64,000 bases of DNA from Thalassomonas sp. RHCl1 (GCF_947387555.1 NZ_CANDNZ010000005.1:62001-126000), one strand, 5' to 3'. Shown: positions 19,194-28,630, numbered from the stretch's first letter. Translations and numbers: made by a program. The notes: a model not told the origin generated them from the sequence alone.

Positions 19194-20783
19194 ATGCAGC
19201 AATCATTTATGAGCGCACTGTACAAAAATTTCTTAGGGTCTTCGCCCGAATGGTACAAGCTTGCTATTGTTTCTTTCTTAGTCATCAACCCGCTACTGTT
19301 TTTCTTTGTCAGTCCCTATATTGCCGGTTGGGCATTAGTGCTTGAGTTTATTTTCACCCTGGCCATGGCCTTAAAATGTTATCCCTTGCAGCCTGGTGGC
19401 CTGCTCGCCATTGAAGCCGTGATGATAGGCATGACTTCCCCCAAGCAGGTTATGCATGAAGTTACCGTCAACCTGGAAGTAATCCTGCTACTGGTCTTTA
19501 TGGTGGCCGGTATTTATTTTATGAAGAACCTCTTGTTGTTCTTATTTACCAAAATCATCACTAAAGTGAAGTCGAAGACCATCGTTTCCCTGATGTTTTG
19601 TTTTACCAGCGCCTTTTTATCCGCTTTCCTCGATGCGCTGACGGTGATCGCCGTAATTATCAGTGTTGGCGTTGGCTTCTACTCGGTTTATCACAAGGTA
19701 GCCTCGGGCAAAGAGCAGCACCATGAGCATGACCACACAGAAGATCATCACCTGGGAGAATATAGCCGCGGTGACCTGGATCAATTCCGTGCCTACTTGC
19801 GTAACTTATTAATGCATGCCGGTGTCGGTACTGCATTAGGCGGTGTTTGTACCATTGTCGGTGAGCCGCAAAACCTGATCATCGGACAACAGGCCGGTTG
19901 GGATTTTCTTGAATTCGCCATCCGCATGTCACCGGTCACCTTCCCGGTATTAATTGCCGGCCTGATCACTTGTGTGCTTTTGGAAAAAGTTAAATGGTTC
20001 GGTTACGGTGCTCAGCTCAGTGACAATGTCCGTCAGGTCTTAATTGATTTTGATGAAGATGCAACCAAAAACCGCACCAAGCGCGATAACGTTAAACTTA
20101 TTATGCAAGGGGTTATTGCCATCTGGTTGATTGTTGCCCTGGCACTTCACCTGGCAGCTGTAGGTTTGATCGGTTTAACCGTGATCATTTTCGCGACTGT
20201 TTTTACCGGTGTTACCGACGAACACCAGATTGGCCATGCTTTTGAAGAAGCCCTGCCCTTTACCGCCTTATTAGCAGTCTTTTTTGCCGTTGTTGCCGTA
20301 ATCATCGACCAGCAACTCTTTACCCCGGTGATCACTTGGGTATTAACCTTTGAAGGCAACATGCAACTGGTAATGTTCTATCTCGCCAACGGCTTTTTAT
20401 CTATGGTCAGTGATAATGTCTTTGTTGGTACGGTTTATATTACCGAAGTTACCAAAGCACTGGCTGCCGGCCAAATCACCCGGGACCAGTTTGACCTACT
20501 GGCGGTTGCCATCAATACCGGTACTAACCTGCCAAGTGTTGCTACCCCCAACGGTCAGGCCGCCTTCTTATTCCTGCTAACTTCAGCCCTGGCCCCGTTA
20601 ATTCGTTTATCCTACGGCCGTATGGTGATCATGGCTTTCCCATACACTATAGTTCTGACCATAGTGGGCTTGATAGCTATCTCTTCAGGCCATTTAGCGG
20701 ACTCTACCCAAAGCTTATATGATTCTGGCTTGATCCAACATCATACCGAAGTCCCCGGAGCCCATGCCCCGTCTGCACATTAA
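19194..20783 (+). CDS. nhaB: Na+/H+ antiporter NhaB
   Basis: NhaB exports sodium in exchange for protons and supports pH and salt balance, useful in sea water. The 529-residue protein is strongly hydrophobic with about 12 membrane segments and matches NhaB in [44 protein letters not shown] and [17 protein letters not shown] His/Asp-rich cytoplasmic loop ([11 protein letters not shown]) lies near residue 180. AAGG lies about 8 nt before the ATG. The fadR-nhaB-dsbB order equals that of E. coli. A strong terminator follows immediately, separating it from dsbB. Confidence 0.95.
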   Translation: MQQSFMSALYKNFLGSSPEWYKLAIVSFLVINPLLFFFVSPYIAGWALVLEFIFTLAMALKCYPLQPGGLLAIEAVMIGMTSPKQVMHEVTVNLEVILLLVFMVAGIYFMKNLLLFLFTKIITKVKSKTIVSLMFCFTSAFLSAFLDALTVIAVIISVGVGFYSVYHKVASGKEQHHEHDHTEDHHLGEYSRGDLDQFRAYLRNLLMHAGVGTALGGVCTIVGEPQNLIIGQQAGWDFLEFAIRMSPVTFPVLIAGLITCVLLEKVKWFGYGAQLSDNVRQVLIDFDEDATKNRTKRDNVKLIMQGVIAIWLIVALALHLAAVGLIGLTVIIFATVFTGVTDEHQIGHAFEEALPFTALLAVFFAVVAVIIDQQLFTPVITWVLTFEGNMQLVMFYLANGFLSMVSDNVFVGTVYITEVTKALAAGQITRDQFDLLAVAINTGTNLPSVATPNGQAAFLFLLTSALAPLIRLSYGRMVIMAFPYTIVLTIVGLIAISSGHLADSTQSLYDSGLIQHHTEVPGAHAPSAH

Positions 20784-20807
20784 TATTTTGAAACGATTTT
20801 AAAATAC

Positions 20808-20832
20808 AAAAAGCGCCCTAGTGGCGCTTTTT
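20808..20832 (+). terminator. Terminator of nhaB
   Basis: Perfect 10-bp stem AAAAAGCGCC / GGCGCTTTTT with the loop CTAGT, 24 nt after the nhaB stop. Confidence 0.92.
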
Positions 20833-21009
20833 ATTTACAGGATGTAATGTATGATGCGACAACAGGGATGTTTTAGAGCATCGATTTACAGGATGTAATG
20901 TATGGCGACAACAGGGATTTTTTAGAGCATTGATTTACAGGATGTAATGTATGATGCGACAGCAGGGATGTTTTAGAGCATCGATTTACAGGATGTAGCT
21001 ATGATGCTG
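20833..21009 (+). repeat. Tandem ~51-bp repeats upstream of dsbB (about 3.5 copies)
   Basis: Three near-identical units (20833-20883, 51 bp; 20884-20932, 49 bp; 20933-20983, 51 bp) and a truncated fourth (from 20984) each begin ATTTACAGGATGTA and contain CGACAaCAGGGAT and TTTTAGAGCAT. They carry no long open frame. The same repeat family recurs in inverted orientation downstream of dsbB at 21676-21775. Confidence 0.9.
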
Positions 21010-21129
21010 TTATTAGATATGACATCAAAACAAGCAAAGTTAAAAGTTCATCAGCTGATTTCAGTCAATAATGAACAAGAGCAGACAAACAATTAACAAT
21101 AATAACCAAAAACTATTAAAGGAAACGAA

Positions 21130-21648
21130 GTGAAAACTATCAGTGATCTCGTTGACAAGGCTACCCCATGGAAATTACTGGCATTGAGTGCTTTAGCCCT
21201 TGAACTGGTTGCCCTCTACTTTCAATATATTATGGGACTTGAGCCCTGCATCATGTGCATCTATCAACGTGTGGCGATTTGGGGTATTTTCTTTGCCGGT
21301 GTTGTCGGCAGCCTGGGACATAACTTTTTTATTGGCCGCTTTATCGCCTTTGCCTTATGGGGGATTGGCGCTATCTGGGGGTTACTGATCGCCATGGAAC
21401 ATGTCGAAATGCAGTCAGCATCCTCTTCATTGTTTTTTACCTGCGATTACGTGCCTAATTTCCCCAGCTGGGCACCGCTGCATCAATGGCTTCCCTGGTT
21501 ATTTGAAGCCACAGGTGATTGTGGTGAAATCAGCTGGAGCTTCCTTGATTATTCTATGCCTCAATGGATGATAGCCACTTACGCCATTTATACCGGTGTT
21601 TTTGTACTAATACTGCTGGCACGGTTATTATATGCCAGAAAAATTTAG
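21130..21648 (+). CDS. dsbB: Disulfide bond formation protein DsbB
   Basis: DsbB re-oxidises periplasmic DsbA and passes electrons to quinones. The 172-residue inner-membrane protein has four hydrophobic segments and both redox pairs: C40-x-x-C43 in the first periplasmic loop ([10 protein letters not shown]) and C105 and C131 in the second ([14 protein letters not shown]). The start is GTG at 21130, preceded by AAAGGAA. It follows nhaB, as in E. coli, but repeats and a terminator separate the two, so it must have its own promoter. Copies of one repeat family lie on both sides of the gene. Confidence 0.94.
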   Translation: MKTISDLVDKATPWKLLALSALALELVALYFQYIMGLEPCIMCIYQRVAIWGIFFAGVVGSLGHNFFIGRFIAFALWGIGAIWGLLIAMEHVEMQSASSSLFFTCDYVPNFPSWAPLHQWLPWLFEATGDCGEISWSFLDYSMPQWMIATYAIYTGVFVLILLARLLYARKI

Positions 21649-21675
21649 TATGAAGCCAAACGCTCTGTGAAGATA

Positions 21676-21775
21676 GCGACTCTTTGACATCCTGTCATCG
21701 CTGCATACCGTTCTTCCTGAACATCAGTTGCTCTTTGACATTCTGTCACCGAAACATACCCTTCTTCCTAAATAT
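21676..21775 (-). repeat. Two ~50-bp repeats downstream of dsbB, inverted relative to the upstream set
   Basis: Two copies (about 21676-21725 and 21726-21775) share CTCTTTGACAT-CTGTCA-CG and CATACC-TTCTTCCT. Read on the minus strand they align with the upstream units over most of the length (GCTCT, ACATcCtGT, CG, CATAC, TCCT, AAT in the same order), but they are more diverged. Confidence 0.7.
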
Positions 21776-21808
21776 AAAAAAGCGATGTTAACTTAACATC
21801 GCTTTTTT
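21776..21808 (+). terminator. Bidirectional terminator between dsbB and the DASS transporter gene
   Basis: A 16-bp perfect inverted repeat (AAAAAAGCGATGTTAA / TTAACATCGCTTTTTT, one central base) has A and T runs on both ends and so serves both converging genes. Confidence 0.92.
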
Positions 21809-21832
21809 ATTATCGGGCTAAAATTTAATTAC

Positions 21833-23209
21833 TTAAATCAAAATGAAATAACAGAATAAACCGATAATACTGGAAACCAGCACACTCAGTATCGCCCCTT
21901 CTTTCACCATATCCTGTATTTCTATATATCCGGTACCGTAGGCAATGGCATTCGGCGCGGTTGCAACCGGCAACATAAAGGCACAACTGGCCGCCATCGC
22001 CGCCGGGATCATAAAGACCACGGGATCATAACCGGACGAAATTGCCGCCACCGCCAATATCGGCATTAACAAGGTGGCCGTGGCGGTATTACTGGTAATT
22101 TCGGTAAGATATGTCACCACCAGGCAAATGGTTAAAATCATCAAAATAGCCGGAAGGTTGGCTAAAGTTGTCAGCCAATCGCCAAGCATGGTACTTAATC
22201 CGGAGGCGGTGAAACCTTTGGCAATGGCAATACCGCCGGCAAACAGCAATAACATGCCCCAGGGAATTTTAACGGCGCTGTCCCAGTCCAGTAAACGTCC
22301 ACCTTTGCCGTTGGGAACTAAAAACATCAGCACAACCGCAGTAAGCGCCACTGTGCTGTCACCGGCAATGGGAATATCCAATGCACCACTCCAACCGCCA
22401 AAAGGCTCTTTACGGGTGACCCAGGCTAGTGCCGTTAAGCCAAACACCCATAAGGTTCTTTTTTCCTCTGTGCGCCAAGCCCCTAATTCAGGCAACTCAA
22501 TTTTATGCTCTAAGGTAACATTACGGGTCAACCATACCGCCATCAGCGGCAAGGCTACCAAGATCACGGGAACACCTATTTTCATCCAGGCGAAAAAGCC
22601 AAACTCTTGACCGGTTTGTTCTTCATATATACCGGCAAAAATAACATTTGGCGGGGTACCGATAAGGGAGCCCATACCACCGACACTGGCAGCATAGGCG
22701 ATGCCCAAAATTAACGCCACTTTAAGTTTAGGGTTATCGACATGGGCCAGAATCGCCAGGGCAATCGGCAACATGATCAAGGTTGTCGCGGTATTGGAGA
22801 TCCACATACTTAAAAAGCCTGCCGCCAGCATAAAACCAAGCACCAGGCGTCTGCCGCTGGAAACCCCTACCAGACGTATCATATAGACCGCCAACCGCTC
22901 ATGCGCGCCACTTTTTTCCAGTGACTTGGAGAGCATAAAAGCCCCCATAAGCAATAAAATCACATGGCTGCCTAATGCCGACGCCACCGACTTATGATCA
23001 AGAATGCCAAACAAAGGGAAAAGGGCAAAGGGCACCAGTGAGGTTGCCGGAATGGGGATGGCCTCGCTGACCCACCACATCACAGTCAATAAGGTAATGG
23101 CGGCAGCCAGCGCCGGCTTTTCTGCCAGGCCCAGTTGTCCCAGGATAAAATAAAATGCCATTGCTGCCAGCGGCGCAATCACAATAAAATGCTCTCGATT
23201 AAGTTTCAT
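21833..23209 (-). CDS. DASS family (SLC13) anion/dicarboxylate transporter
   Basis: A divalent anion:sodium symporter of the DASS family, likely importing C4-dicarboxylates, citrate or sulfate. The 458-residue protein is hydrophobic throughout (about 11-12 segments) and has the two family Ser-Asn-Thr motifs: MWISNTATTLIMLP (about 135-148) in the first half and EITSNTATATLLMP in the second. MGSLIGTPPNVIFAG matches the conserved Na+/substrate loop. The substrate cannot be told from sequence alone. It is followed by the terminator shared with dsbB and lies 83 nt downstream of nagZ on the same strand. Confidence 0.88.
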   Translation of the reverse strand: MKLNREHFIVIAPLAAMAFYFILGQLGLAEKPALAAAITLLTVMWWVSEAIPIPATSLVPFALFPLFGILDHKSVASALGSHVILLLMGAFMLSKSLEKSGAHERLAVYMIRLVGVSSGRRLVLGFMLAAGFLSMWISNTATTLIMLPIALAILAHVDNPKLKVALILGIAYAASVGGMGSLIGTPPNVIFAGIYEEQTGQEFGFFAWMKIGVPVILVALPLMAVWLTRNVTLEHKIELPELGAWRTEEKRTLWVFGLTALAWVTRKEPFGGWSGALDIPIAGDSTVALTAVVLMFLVPNGKGGRLLDWDSAVKIPWGMLLLFAGGIAIAKGFTASGLSTMLGDWLTTLANLPAILMILTICLVVTYLTEITSNTATATLLMPILAVAAISSGYDPVVFMIPAAMAASCAFMLPVATAPNAIAYGTGYIEIQDMVKEGAILSVLVSSIIGLFCYFILI

Positions 23210-23292
23210 GTCTGTTGTTTTTCTTTTCGTTATTAGTTTACGTATAAGTTGCCTTTATAGCGTCAAGGCTTATGCCGTATCATTTATTATCT

Positions 23293-24306
23293 TTACAGGA
23301 AATCTTTGACAAAGCGGTTCGCTTGCTGCCAACGGGGATCCTTTGCCAACCCGGCCCAATCGGTATCGGTTATCTTCAGTAGCTTGCCTAAACGCCTGCT
23401 GCTTACCTGGTCAATGCTGATATTGGCGTTATCGATCACCTCAATAGCCGCTTCGCGGTTATTACACACCAGCAACATATCACAGCCCGCCTGCTGAGCG
23501 GCTTCGGCCCGCTCCATATAACCGCCGATCACCGCCGCCCCTTCCATGGATAAGTCATCACTGAAAATAACTCCGTCAAAAGCCAACGTCTGTCTGAGGA
23601 CTTTTTGCAGCCAGACAGAAGAAAATCCCACACCGAGCTTATCGACATCAGGATAAATCACATGGGCCGGCATCAGCGCAGACAAAGCACCTTTATCCAA
23701 CATCGCTTTAAAAGGTTTGAGATCTAAACCGGCAATATCATTAAAACAGCGAGAATCTACGGGTAAAGCAATATGGGAGTCTTCTTTAACACTGCCGTGT
23801 CCGGGAAAATGTTTACCTGTTGCCAGCATACCTGCGCTATTCATGCCATCAATAAAGGCCGTTGCCAGGGGGATGATAACATCCGTTTGCTGGTGGAAGG
23901 CGCGATCGCCAATCACCTCACTGATGCCATTGATATCCAGTACCGGGGCAAAACTGATATCTATGCCCACCGCCTGGACTTCCAGTGCCATTAACAGCCC
24001 ACACTGATGCGCCAACCTCATGGCCCGGGTTTTATCTTCCCCGGCAAGTGACCAGAGTTTTCCCATGGCGGGGATCGCCGTGAAGTGCTCACGAAATCGC
24101 TGTACCCGGCCACCTTCATGATCCACCGCCAACAGGATATTCTCACCGGCAGCGTTCCTGATGTCCTGTGTCAGCGCCGTCATTTGCTGCGGCGAATGAT
24201 AATTTCGCGAAAATAAAATACAACCACCCACCAGTGGATGCTCAAGCAGCTCTTTATCTTCTGCCGATAATGATGTGCCCTGCACATCAAGCATTATTGG
24301 ACCCAT
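23293..24306 (-). CDS. nagZ: Beta-N-acetylhexosaminidase NagZ
   Basis: NagZ removes N-acetylglucosamine from anhydromuropeptides in the cytoplasm during cell-wall recycling, producing signals that can induce AmpC-type beta-lactamase. The glycoside hydrolase family 3 protein has AVDHEGGRVQRFREHF, the catalytic loop KHFPGHGSVKEDSH with the Asp/His pair typical of NagZ, and FSDDLSMEGA containing the catalytic Asp. It has no signal peptide, as expected. I chose the ATG at 24306 (MGPIMLDVQG), matching the start of known NagZ proteins, over the GTG two codons earlier. Length is 337 residues, close to E. coli. Confidence 0.94.
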   Translation of the reverse strand: MGPIMLDVQGTSLSAEDKELLEHPLVGGCILFSRNYHSPQQMTALTQDIRNAAGENILLAVDHEGGRVQRFREHFTAIPAMGKLWSLAGEDKTRAMRLAHQCGLLMALEVQAVGIDISFAPVLDINGISEVIGDRAFHQQTDVIIPLATAFIDGMNSAGMLATGKHFPGHGSVKEDSHIALPVDSRCFNDIAGLDLKPFKAMLDKGALSALMPAHVIYPDVDKLGVGFSSVWLQKVLRQTLAFDGVIFSDDLSMEGAAVIGGYMERAEAAQQAGCDMLLVCNNREAAIEVIDNANISIDQVSSRRLGKLLKITDTDWAGLAKDPRWQQANRFVKDFL

Positions 24307-24467
24307 AACCACACACTTAAAATAAAATATGCTGCTACTCTACCCAATTTAGCGACATTAACAAAGCTGCAGAGGGGAATTTCAAGTAATGGCGGGCCGC
24401 TTGGTGAAAAAGTAGGCAATAGCCCTGCCCGGAAATTTCATTTTCCGGGCATTAAAGGGGGGATAAA

Positions 24468-25100
24468 TTAATCAGCTCTGTTTATCGGCGCCGCCACTCC
24501 GGCCGCCACATAAGGGATCACCTGCTGGATCACTTCACCGATATCCATTTTCCGGTCAAAATCATTGGCGGCAATATCCATTAAGGCATCACTTGATGAC
24601 ATGGTAAACACTATGGTGCCCATAGTGAAATGCAAGCGCCAGAACATGTCTTCCGGCGTCAGCTCAGGATAGGCCTTTTGCACCGCATCAACAAAATAAG
24701 AAATGACATTAGGATATTGAGTGGTTAAAAACCAGCGTAAAAAGCCCTGGCTGTCGGTATAACCCCTACCCAATAACTGCAGGAAATTGCTGGTACCGTT
24801 TTCCTGAAACTCATTTAAGGAAAGTAAAGGTTCAACAAAAGCCGAAAACACCTGTATCAGGCTGGGCTGCCCCTGCTGCTGACACACGGCTTCAAGCGCC
24901 GACTCCAATCGCGGAGATAATTCATTCATGTAGCGGGACATGACCGCCTTGATCAACTCTTTTTTAGAGCCAAAATGATAATTCACCGCCGCCAGATTCA
25001 CCTCAGCCTGGCTCGTTATTTCCCTTAACGAGGTGCCATTGAAGCCTTTATCTGCAAACAACTGCTCAGCTGCATCCAAAATTTTATTTTTTGTACTCAT
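24468..25100 (-). CDS. psrA: PsrA-like TetR family regulator
   Basis: A 210-residue TetR repressor. The N-terminal HTH (KILDAAEQLFADKGFNGTSL, then EVNLAAVNYHFGSKKELIKAV) and the C-terminal ligand domain (MFWRLHFTMGTIVFTMSSSDAL) closely resemble Pseudomonas PsrA. PsrA senses long-chain fatty acids and controls beta-oxidation genes in Pseudomonas and in Shewanella-type bacteria. An AAAC-N4-GTTT palindrome, the form of known PsrA sites, lies 40 nt upstream, consistent with autorepression. Neighbours (nagZ and the M2 peptidase) give no further clue. The PsrA assignment rests on remembered sequence similarity, so another TetR of the same subgroup is possible. Confidence 0.75.
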   Translation of the reverse strand: MSTKNKILDAAEQLFADKGFNGTSLREITSQAEVNLAAVNYHFGSKKELIKAVMSRYMNELSPRLESALEAVCQQQGQPSLIQVFSAFVEPLLSLNEFQENGTSNFLQLLGRGYTDSQGFLRWFLTTQYPNVISYFVDAVQKAYPELTPEDMFWRLHFTMGTIVFTMSSSDALMDIAANDFDRKMDIGEVIQQVIPYVAAGVAAPINRAD

Positions 25101-25140
25101 ATGCTTTCAGGCACCATTACAACATTATTAAAACAAACGG

Positions 25141-25158
25141 TTTAAACAGATGTTTAAA
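25141..25158 (-). promoter_or_regulatory. Candidate PsrA operator upstream of psrA
   Basis: TTTAAACAGATGTTTAAA has perfect 8-bp arms around a GA centre and contains AAAC-N4-GTTT, the form reported for PsrA sites. A partial second copy (AAACAAACGGTTT) abuts it on the left. It lies 40 nt before the psrA start. Confidence 0.55.
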
Positions 25159-25505
25159 ATAGCCTAAGTTGGTTCATCAGGTCAATAACAGTTACTGAAG
25201 AAAAATTATCGAACAAATTTTTCAAAACCATTTAACACGATTCACCTAATAATAAATTATTGAGAATTATTTTGCATTTTAATGAACTTTGCCGGGGATC
25301 CCTGCTCAAACAGGTATTAGCGCATATGCTTAAACAATTCCTCCCTGGCTCTGTGACCTGATCTGTCAATCACCACCGAGCCTTTTTTTTGCCCAAAAAA
25401 CCACCTGAAAACGGTTATTTGTATTTTAATGCGCCATTTCTGCAATTACCGGACAGATTAACAATGAAACTCAACGATAATTATCGGCATTTCCCCGCAA
25501 ATCCC
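25159..25505 (+). promoter_or_regulatory. Non-coding stretch between psrA and the M2 peptidase gene
   Basis: About 350 nt without a credible gene. Apart from the PsrA-type site on its left and the promoter on its right I see nothing firm. Confidence 0.3.
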
Positions 25506-25533
25506 TTGTTATCACTGGACAATTTTATATAAT
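25506..25533 (+). promoter_or_regulatory. Candidate sigma-70 promoter of the M2 peptidase gene
   Basis: TTGTTA and a perfect TATAAT are separated by 16 nt, ending 38 nt before the ATG. Confidence 0.5.
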
Positions 25534-25571
25534 CTTGCCACCCCAAAGGATCACAAAAATTACAACAAACT

Positions 25572-27422
25572 ATGAAAAAAACAACATTTAAATTGACCGG
25601 TGTTGCGCTGCTGATCGCGGCTACGCTTACCGGCTGTAACCAGACGACTTCAGATGCCTCTGCGCCCCAAGCTGCCAAGGCAGAAATGAGCAAAACCTTA
25701 ACTGCGAAAGATGCTGATAGCTTCCTGGCCCGTGTTAGTGAAGAAATGGTGCGTTTAAATAAAGAAGGTGCCCGTGCGGAGTGGATTTACCAAAACTTTA
25801 TCACCGAAGATACCGCCGCCCTGTCCTCTGCCGCCAACCAAAAATCCACCGAAGCCGGCGTACGTTTCGCCATGGAAGCAGCCAAATTTGACGATGTCGA
25901 AGTTACGCCTGATCAACGCCGCAAGCTCAACTTCCTGAAACAAAGCCTGGTTATCCCTGCCCCGCAAGATTCTAAAAAATCAGCCGAGCTTGCCAAAATA
26001 GGCGCCGAGCTTGGCAGCATGTACGGTAAAGGTACTTATACCACCAAAGCCGGTGAAAAATTAAGCCTGGGTGATATGACCGCCACCATGGCCACTTCAC
26101 GCGATTACGACGAGTTGCTGGAATTATGGCAAGGCTGGCGTCAAGTCAGTCCGCCGATGAAAGACTTATATACCCGTCAGGCAGAATTGGCCAATGAAGG
26201 CGCCAACGGCCTGGGTTATCCTGACTTGGGCACCATGTGGCGCTCAAACTATGATATGTCACCCAATGAATTTGCCGATGAATTGGACCGTTTATGGGGC
26301 CAGGTAAAACCCTTATACGATGATCTGCATTGTTATGTGCGCTCTGAACTGGGTGAAAAATACGGTACCGATAAGGTACCGCAAAACGGCCCTATTCCGG
26401 CACATCTTTTAGGTAACATGTGGGCGCAAACCTGGGGCAATGTTTATGACCTGGTTGCCCCGGAAAATGCCGATCCGGGATACGATGTTACCAAGCAATT
26501 AGCCGTTCACGGCTATGATGAAAAGCAAATGGTGAGAGGAGCTGAGAAATTCTTTACCTCCCTTGGCTTTGAAGCCCTGCCGGAAACTTTCTGGCAACGC
26601 TCTTTATTTACCAAGCCAGAAGACAGAGATGTTGTTTGTCACGCTTCCGCCTGGGATTTAGATGCCAAAGACGATATCCGCATCAAGATGTGCATCCAGC
26701 GCACCGGTGAAGAATTCTCTGTAATCCACCATGAGCTGGGCCATAACTTCTACCAGCGCGCCTATCAGAACCAGCCGGTGTTTTATCAAAACAGCGCCAA
26801 CGACGGTTTCCATGAAGCTATCGGTGATACCATTGCCCTTTCTGTTACTCCTAAGTACCTGAAAGAAATAGGCTTAATTGATACTATCCCGGATGAGTCC
26901 AAAGATATCGGCCTGTTGATGAAAATGGCACTGGATAAAGTGGCATTCTTACCTTTTGGCCTGTTAGTTGACCAGTGGCGCTGGAAAGTATTCTCAGGTG
27001 AAATTACTCCGGAAAACTACAACACTGCCTGGTGGGAATTACGTGAGAAATATCAAGGTGTCACCGCTCCGGTTGCCCGTGATAAAGAGGCTTTCGATCC
27101 GGGTGCTAAATATCACGTACCGGCGAATACTCCTTATTCCCGCTACTTCCTGGCGCATATCCAGCAGTTTGAATTCCATCGCGCCTTATGTGAAATTTCC
27201 GGTAATACCGATCCTATCCACCGTTGTTCTATCTACAACAACAAGGATGCCGGTAAAGCCCTTAATACCGTGTTAGAAATGGGCTCAAGCATGCCATGGC
27301 AACAAGCCTACAAGGTATTAACCGGTAATGAACAGATGGATGCCACCGCCATTTTAGATTACTTTGCACCACTGCATACCTGGTTAAAAGAGAAAAACAA
27401 GGGTAAACAATGTGGTTTTTAA
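25572..27422 (+). CDS. M2 family (angiotensin-converting-enzyme-like) peptidase, lipoprotein
   Basis: A zinc dipeptidyl carboxypeptidase of the M2 family, which removes dipeptides from peptide C-termini. The N-terminus is a lipoprotein signal (MKKTTFKLTGVALLIAATLTGC) with lipid attachment at C22. The zinc site is H387-E388-L-G-H391 in VIHHELGH with the third ligand E415 in FHEAIGDTIAL. The 616 residues equal one catalytic domain of mammalian ACE. Bacterial members are known in Xanthomonas, Shewanella and relatives. It is probably anchored in the outer membrane facing the periplasm and used for peptide breakdown. It is a single-gene unit with its own promoter and terminator. Confidence 0.93.
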   Translation: MKKTTFKLTGVALLIAATLTGCNQTTSDASAPQAAKAEMSKTLTAKDADSFLARVSEEMVRLNKEGARAEWIYQNFITEDTAALSSAANQKSTEAGVRFAMEAAKFDDVEVTPDQRRKLNFLKQSLVIPAPQDSKKSAELAKIGAELGSMYGKGTYTTKAGEKLSLGDMTATMATSRDYDELLELWQGWRQVSPPMKDLYTRQAELANEGANGLGYPDLGTMWRSNYDMSPNEFADELDRLWGQVKPLYDDLHCYVRSELGEKYGTDKVPQNGPIPAHLLGNMWAQTWGNVYDLVAPENADPGYDVTKQLAVHGYDEKQMVRGAEKFFTSLGFEALPETFWQRSLFTKPEDRDVVCHASAWDLDAKDDIRIKMCIQRTGEEFSVIHHELGHNFYQRAYQNQPVFYQNSANDGFHEAIGDTIALSVTPKYLKEIGLIDTIPDESKDIGLLMKMALDKVAFLPFGLLVDQWRWKVFSGEITPENYNTAWWELREKYQGVTAPVARDKEAFDPGAKYHVPANTPYSRYFLAHIQQFEFHRALCEISGNTDPIHRCSIYNNKDAGKALNTVLEMGSSMPWQQAYKVLTGNEQMDATAILDYFAPLHTWLKEKNKGKQCGF

Positions 27423-27478
27423 GCGGTTTTAAAGTTAGGCACTAAGCTGTAATAACTAAGCGCTACAACTTACCCTAA

Positions 27479-27518
27479 TAACCCCCTCACTCTGAAAAAG
27501 ATGAGGGGGTTATTTTTT
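27479..27518 (+). terminator. Terminator of the M2 peptidase gene
   Basis: Stem TAACCCCCTCA / TGAGGGGGTTA (11 bp, 12-nt loop) is followed by TTTTT. Confidence 0.93.
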
Positions 27519-27692
27519 AGCCCCTACCCTGGCAGCTCCCTATATCAGGAAGCCTGGTTCCTTATTTGAGGACATCACTTCTCTATATAAAAATAACTGG
27601 CGAATTACCTCTTATAAAACAACAACTTTCCTTCCGGTACGCATATTGCCCTTTAGTCTGCAACAACAAAGACAAGACCTAAGGAAAATCTT

Positions 27693-28565
27693 ATGCACTT
27701 ACAGCAAGTAATTCATAAAAATCCCCGCCTTTTTGCCGGCATTTTATTTGGCCTGACAGCCGCCATCAACACAGCCGATGCCAAGCCAAATACCCTGACA
27801 CTGGGTAAATTTGGCCCGCGTCCCACGGTAGATATCGCCATTAACGGGTCCAAACCTTTTACCGTGATTGTCGATACCGGCTTTACCGGCGGATTAATGC
27901 TGGACAAAGCGCTGGTACAGACATTGGATCTTACCTATATCAATACCACGCAAATGCAGAACATGGGAAAAGGCAAAACCATAGACATCAATAACTATCA
28001 GGGGGAAACCGTAGATTTTGGCAGTTTCTCCCTGAAGCTGGACAACATCAGCAGCCATGACTCCCACATATTAGCCGGTAAAGACATGCCCAAAGGGGTG
28101 TTAAGCGCCTGGGCCTTTACCCCAGGCACCTTCACTTTTGACAATGCCAATAATACTTTAACCCATGACAGTGAGAAGCAACTCAGCGCCAGGCAAGCAG
28201 GTATCTTGCCGCTGGAAACTGAGCAGCAAATGTTTCCCAGCTTTGACGTTAATATTGACGGCAAGGTATTAAAAGGCCACCTGGACACAGGCTCCCCCGG
28301 CACTATTACCTTGCCATTAGCACTCAAGGATAAATTTGAATATCAACAAGCCCCGCAAATTACAGGCAAGGCAAGAATGCCGGGACGGGAGTTGGATATC
28401 TGGTCAGGGAAACTCAAAGGAGACGTAACCATTGGCCAGGTGCGCCTTAACTCACCCGAAGTGAAATTTCTCGACGGTATTCCGGGGATCAATATTGGCT
28501 CGTCATTTATCAAAACCCATAAAATATCAGTGGATGTCGAAAATAAACTGATGCAACTGCATTAG
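27693..28565 (+). CDS. Secreted aspartyl protease-like protein with two DTG motifs
   Basis: The 290-residue protein has a signal peptide (LFAGILFGLTAAINTADA) and two retropepsin-like halves, each with a catalytic-type triad: D61-T-G in FTVIVDTGFTGG and D198-T-G in LKGHLDTGSPGT. Both are preceded by hydrophobic residues as in aspartic proteases. The two-half layout resembles pepsin more than a retroviral homodimer, but the chain is shorter than pepsin. Substrate and activity are unknown, and export to the periplasm is inferred. It follows the M2 peptidase gene and terminator by 175 nt, so peptidases cluster here. An alternative is a degenerate, regulatory aspartyl-fold protein. Confidence 0.75.
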   Translation: MHLQQVIHKNPRLFAGILFGLTAAINTADAKPNTLTLGKFGPRPTVDIAINGSKPFTVIVDTGFTGGLMLDKALVQTLDLTYINTTQMQNMGKGKTIDINNYQGETVDFGSFSLKLDNISSHDSHILAGKDMPKGVLSAWAFTPGTFTFDNANNTLTHDSEKQLSARQAGILPLETEQQMFPSFDVNIDGKVLKGHLDTGSPGTITLPLALKDKFEYQQAPQITGKARMPGRELDIWSGKLKGDVTIGQVRLNSPEVKFLDGIPGINIGSSFIKTHKISVDVENKLMQLH

Positions 28566-28630
28566 CCAATGCTTTTAAACAACTTAGCCGGCACTTTGCC
28601 AGCCATACAGCACATAAATATAGACATACC

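Noticed and set aside
19073-19288. Short minus-strand frame overlapping the start of nhaB
   Set aside because: No ribosome site or recognisable domain; overlaps the nhaB start and its promoter region.
20833-21009. CRISPR array
   Set aside because: Units follow each other directly without unique spacers, differ in length and sequence, and no cas gene is near.
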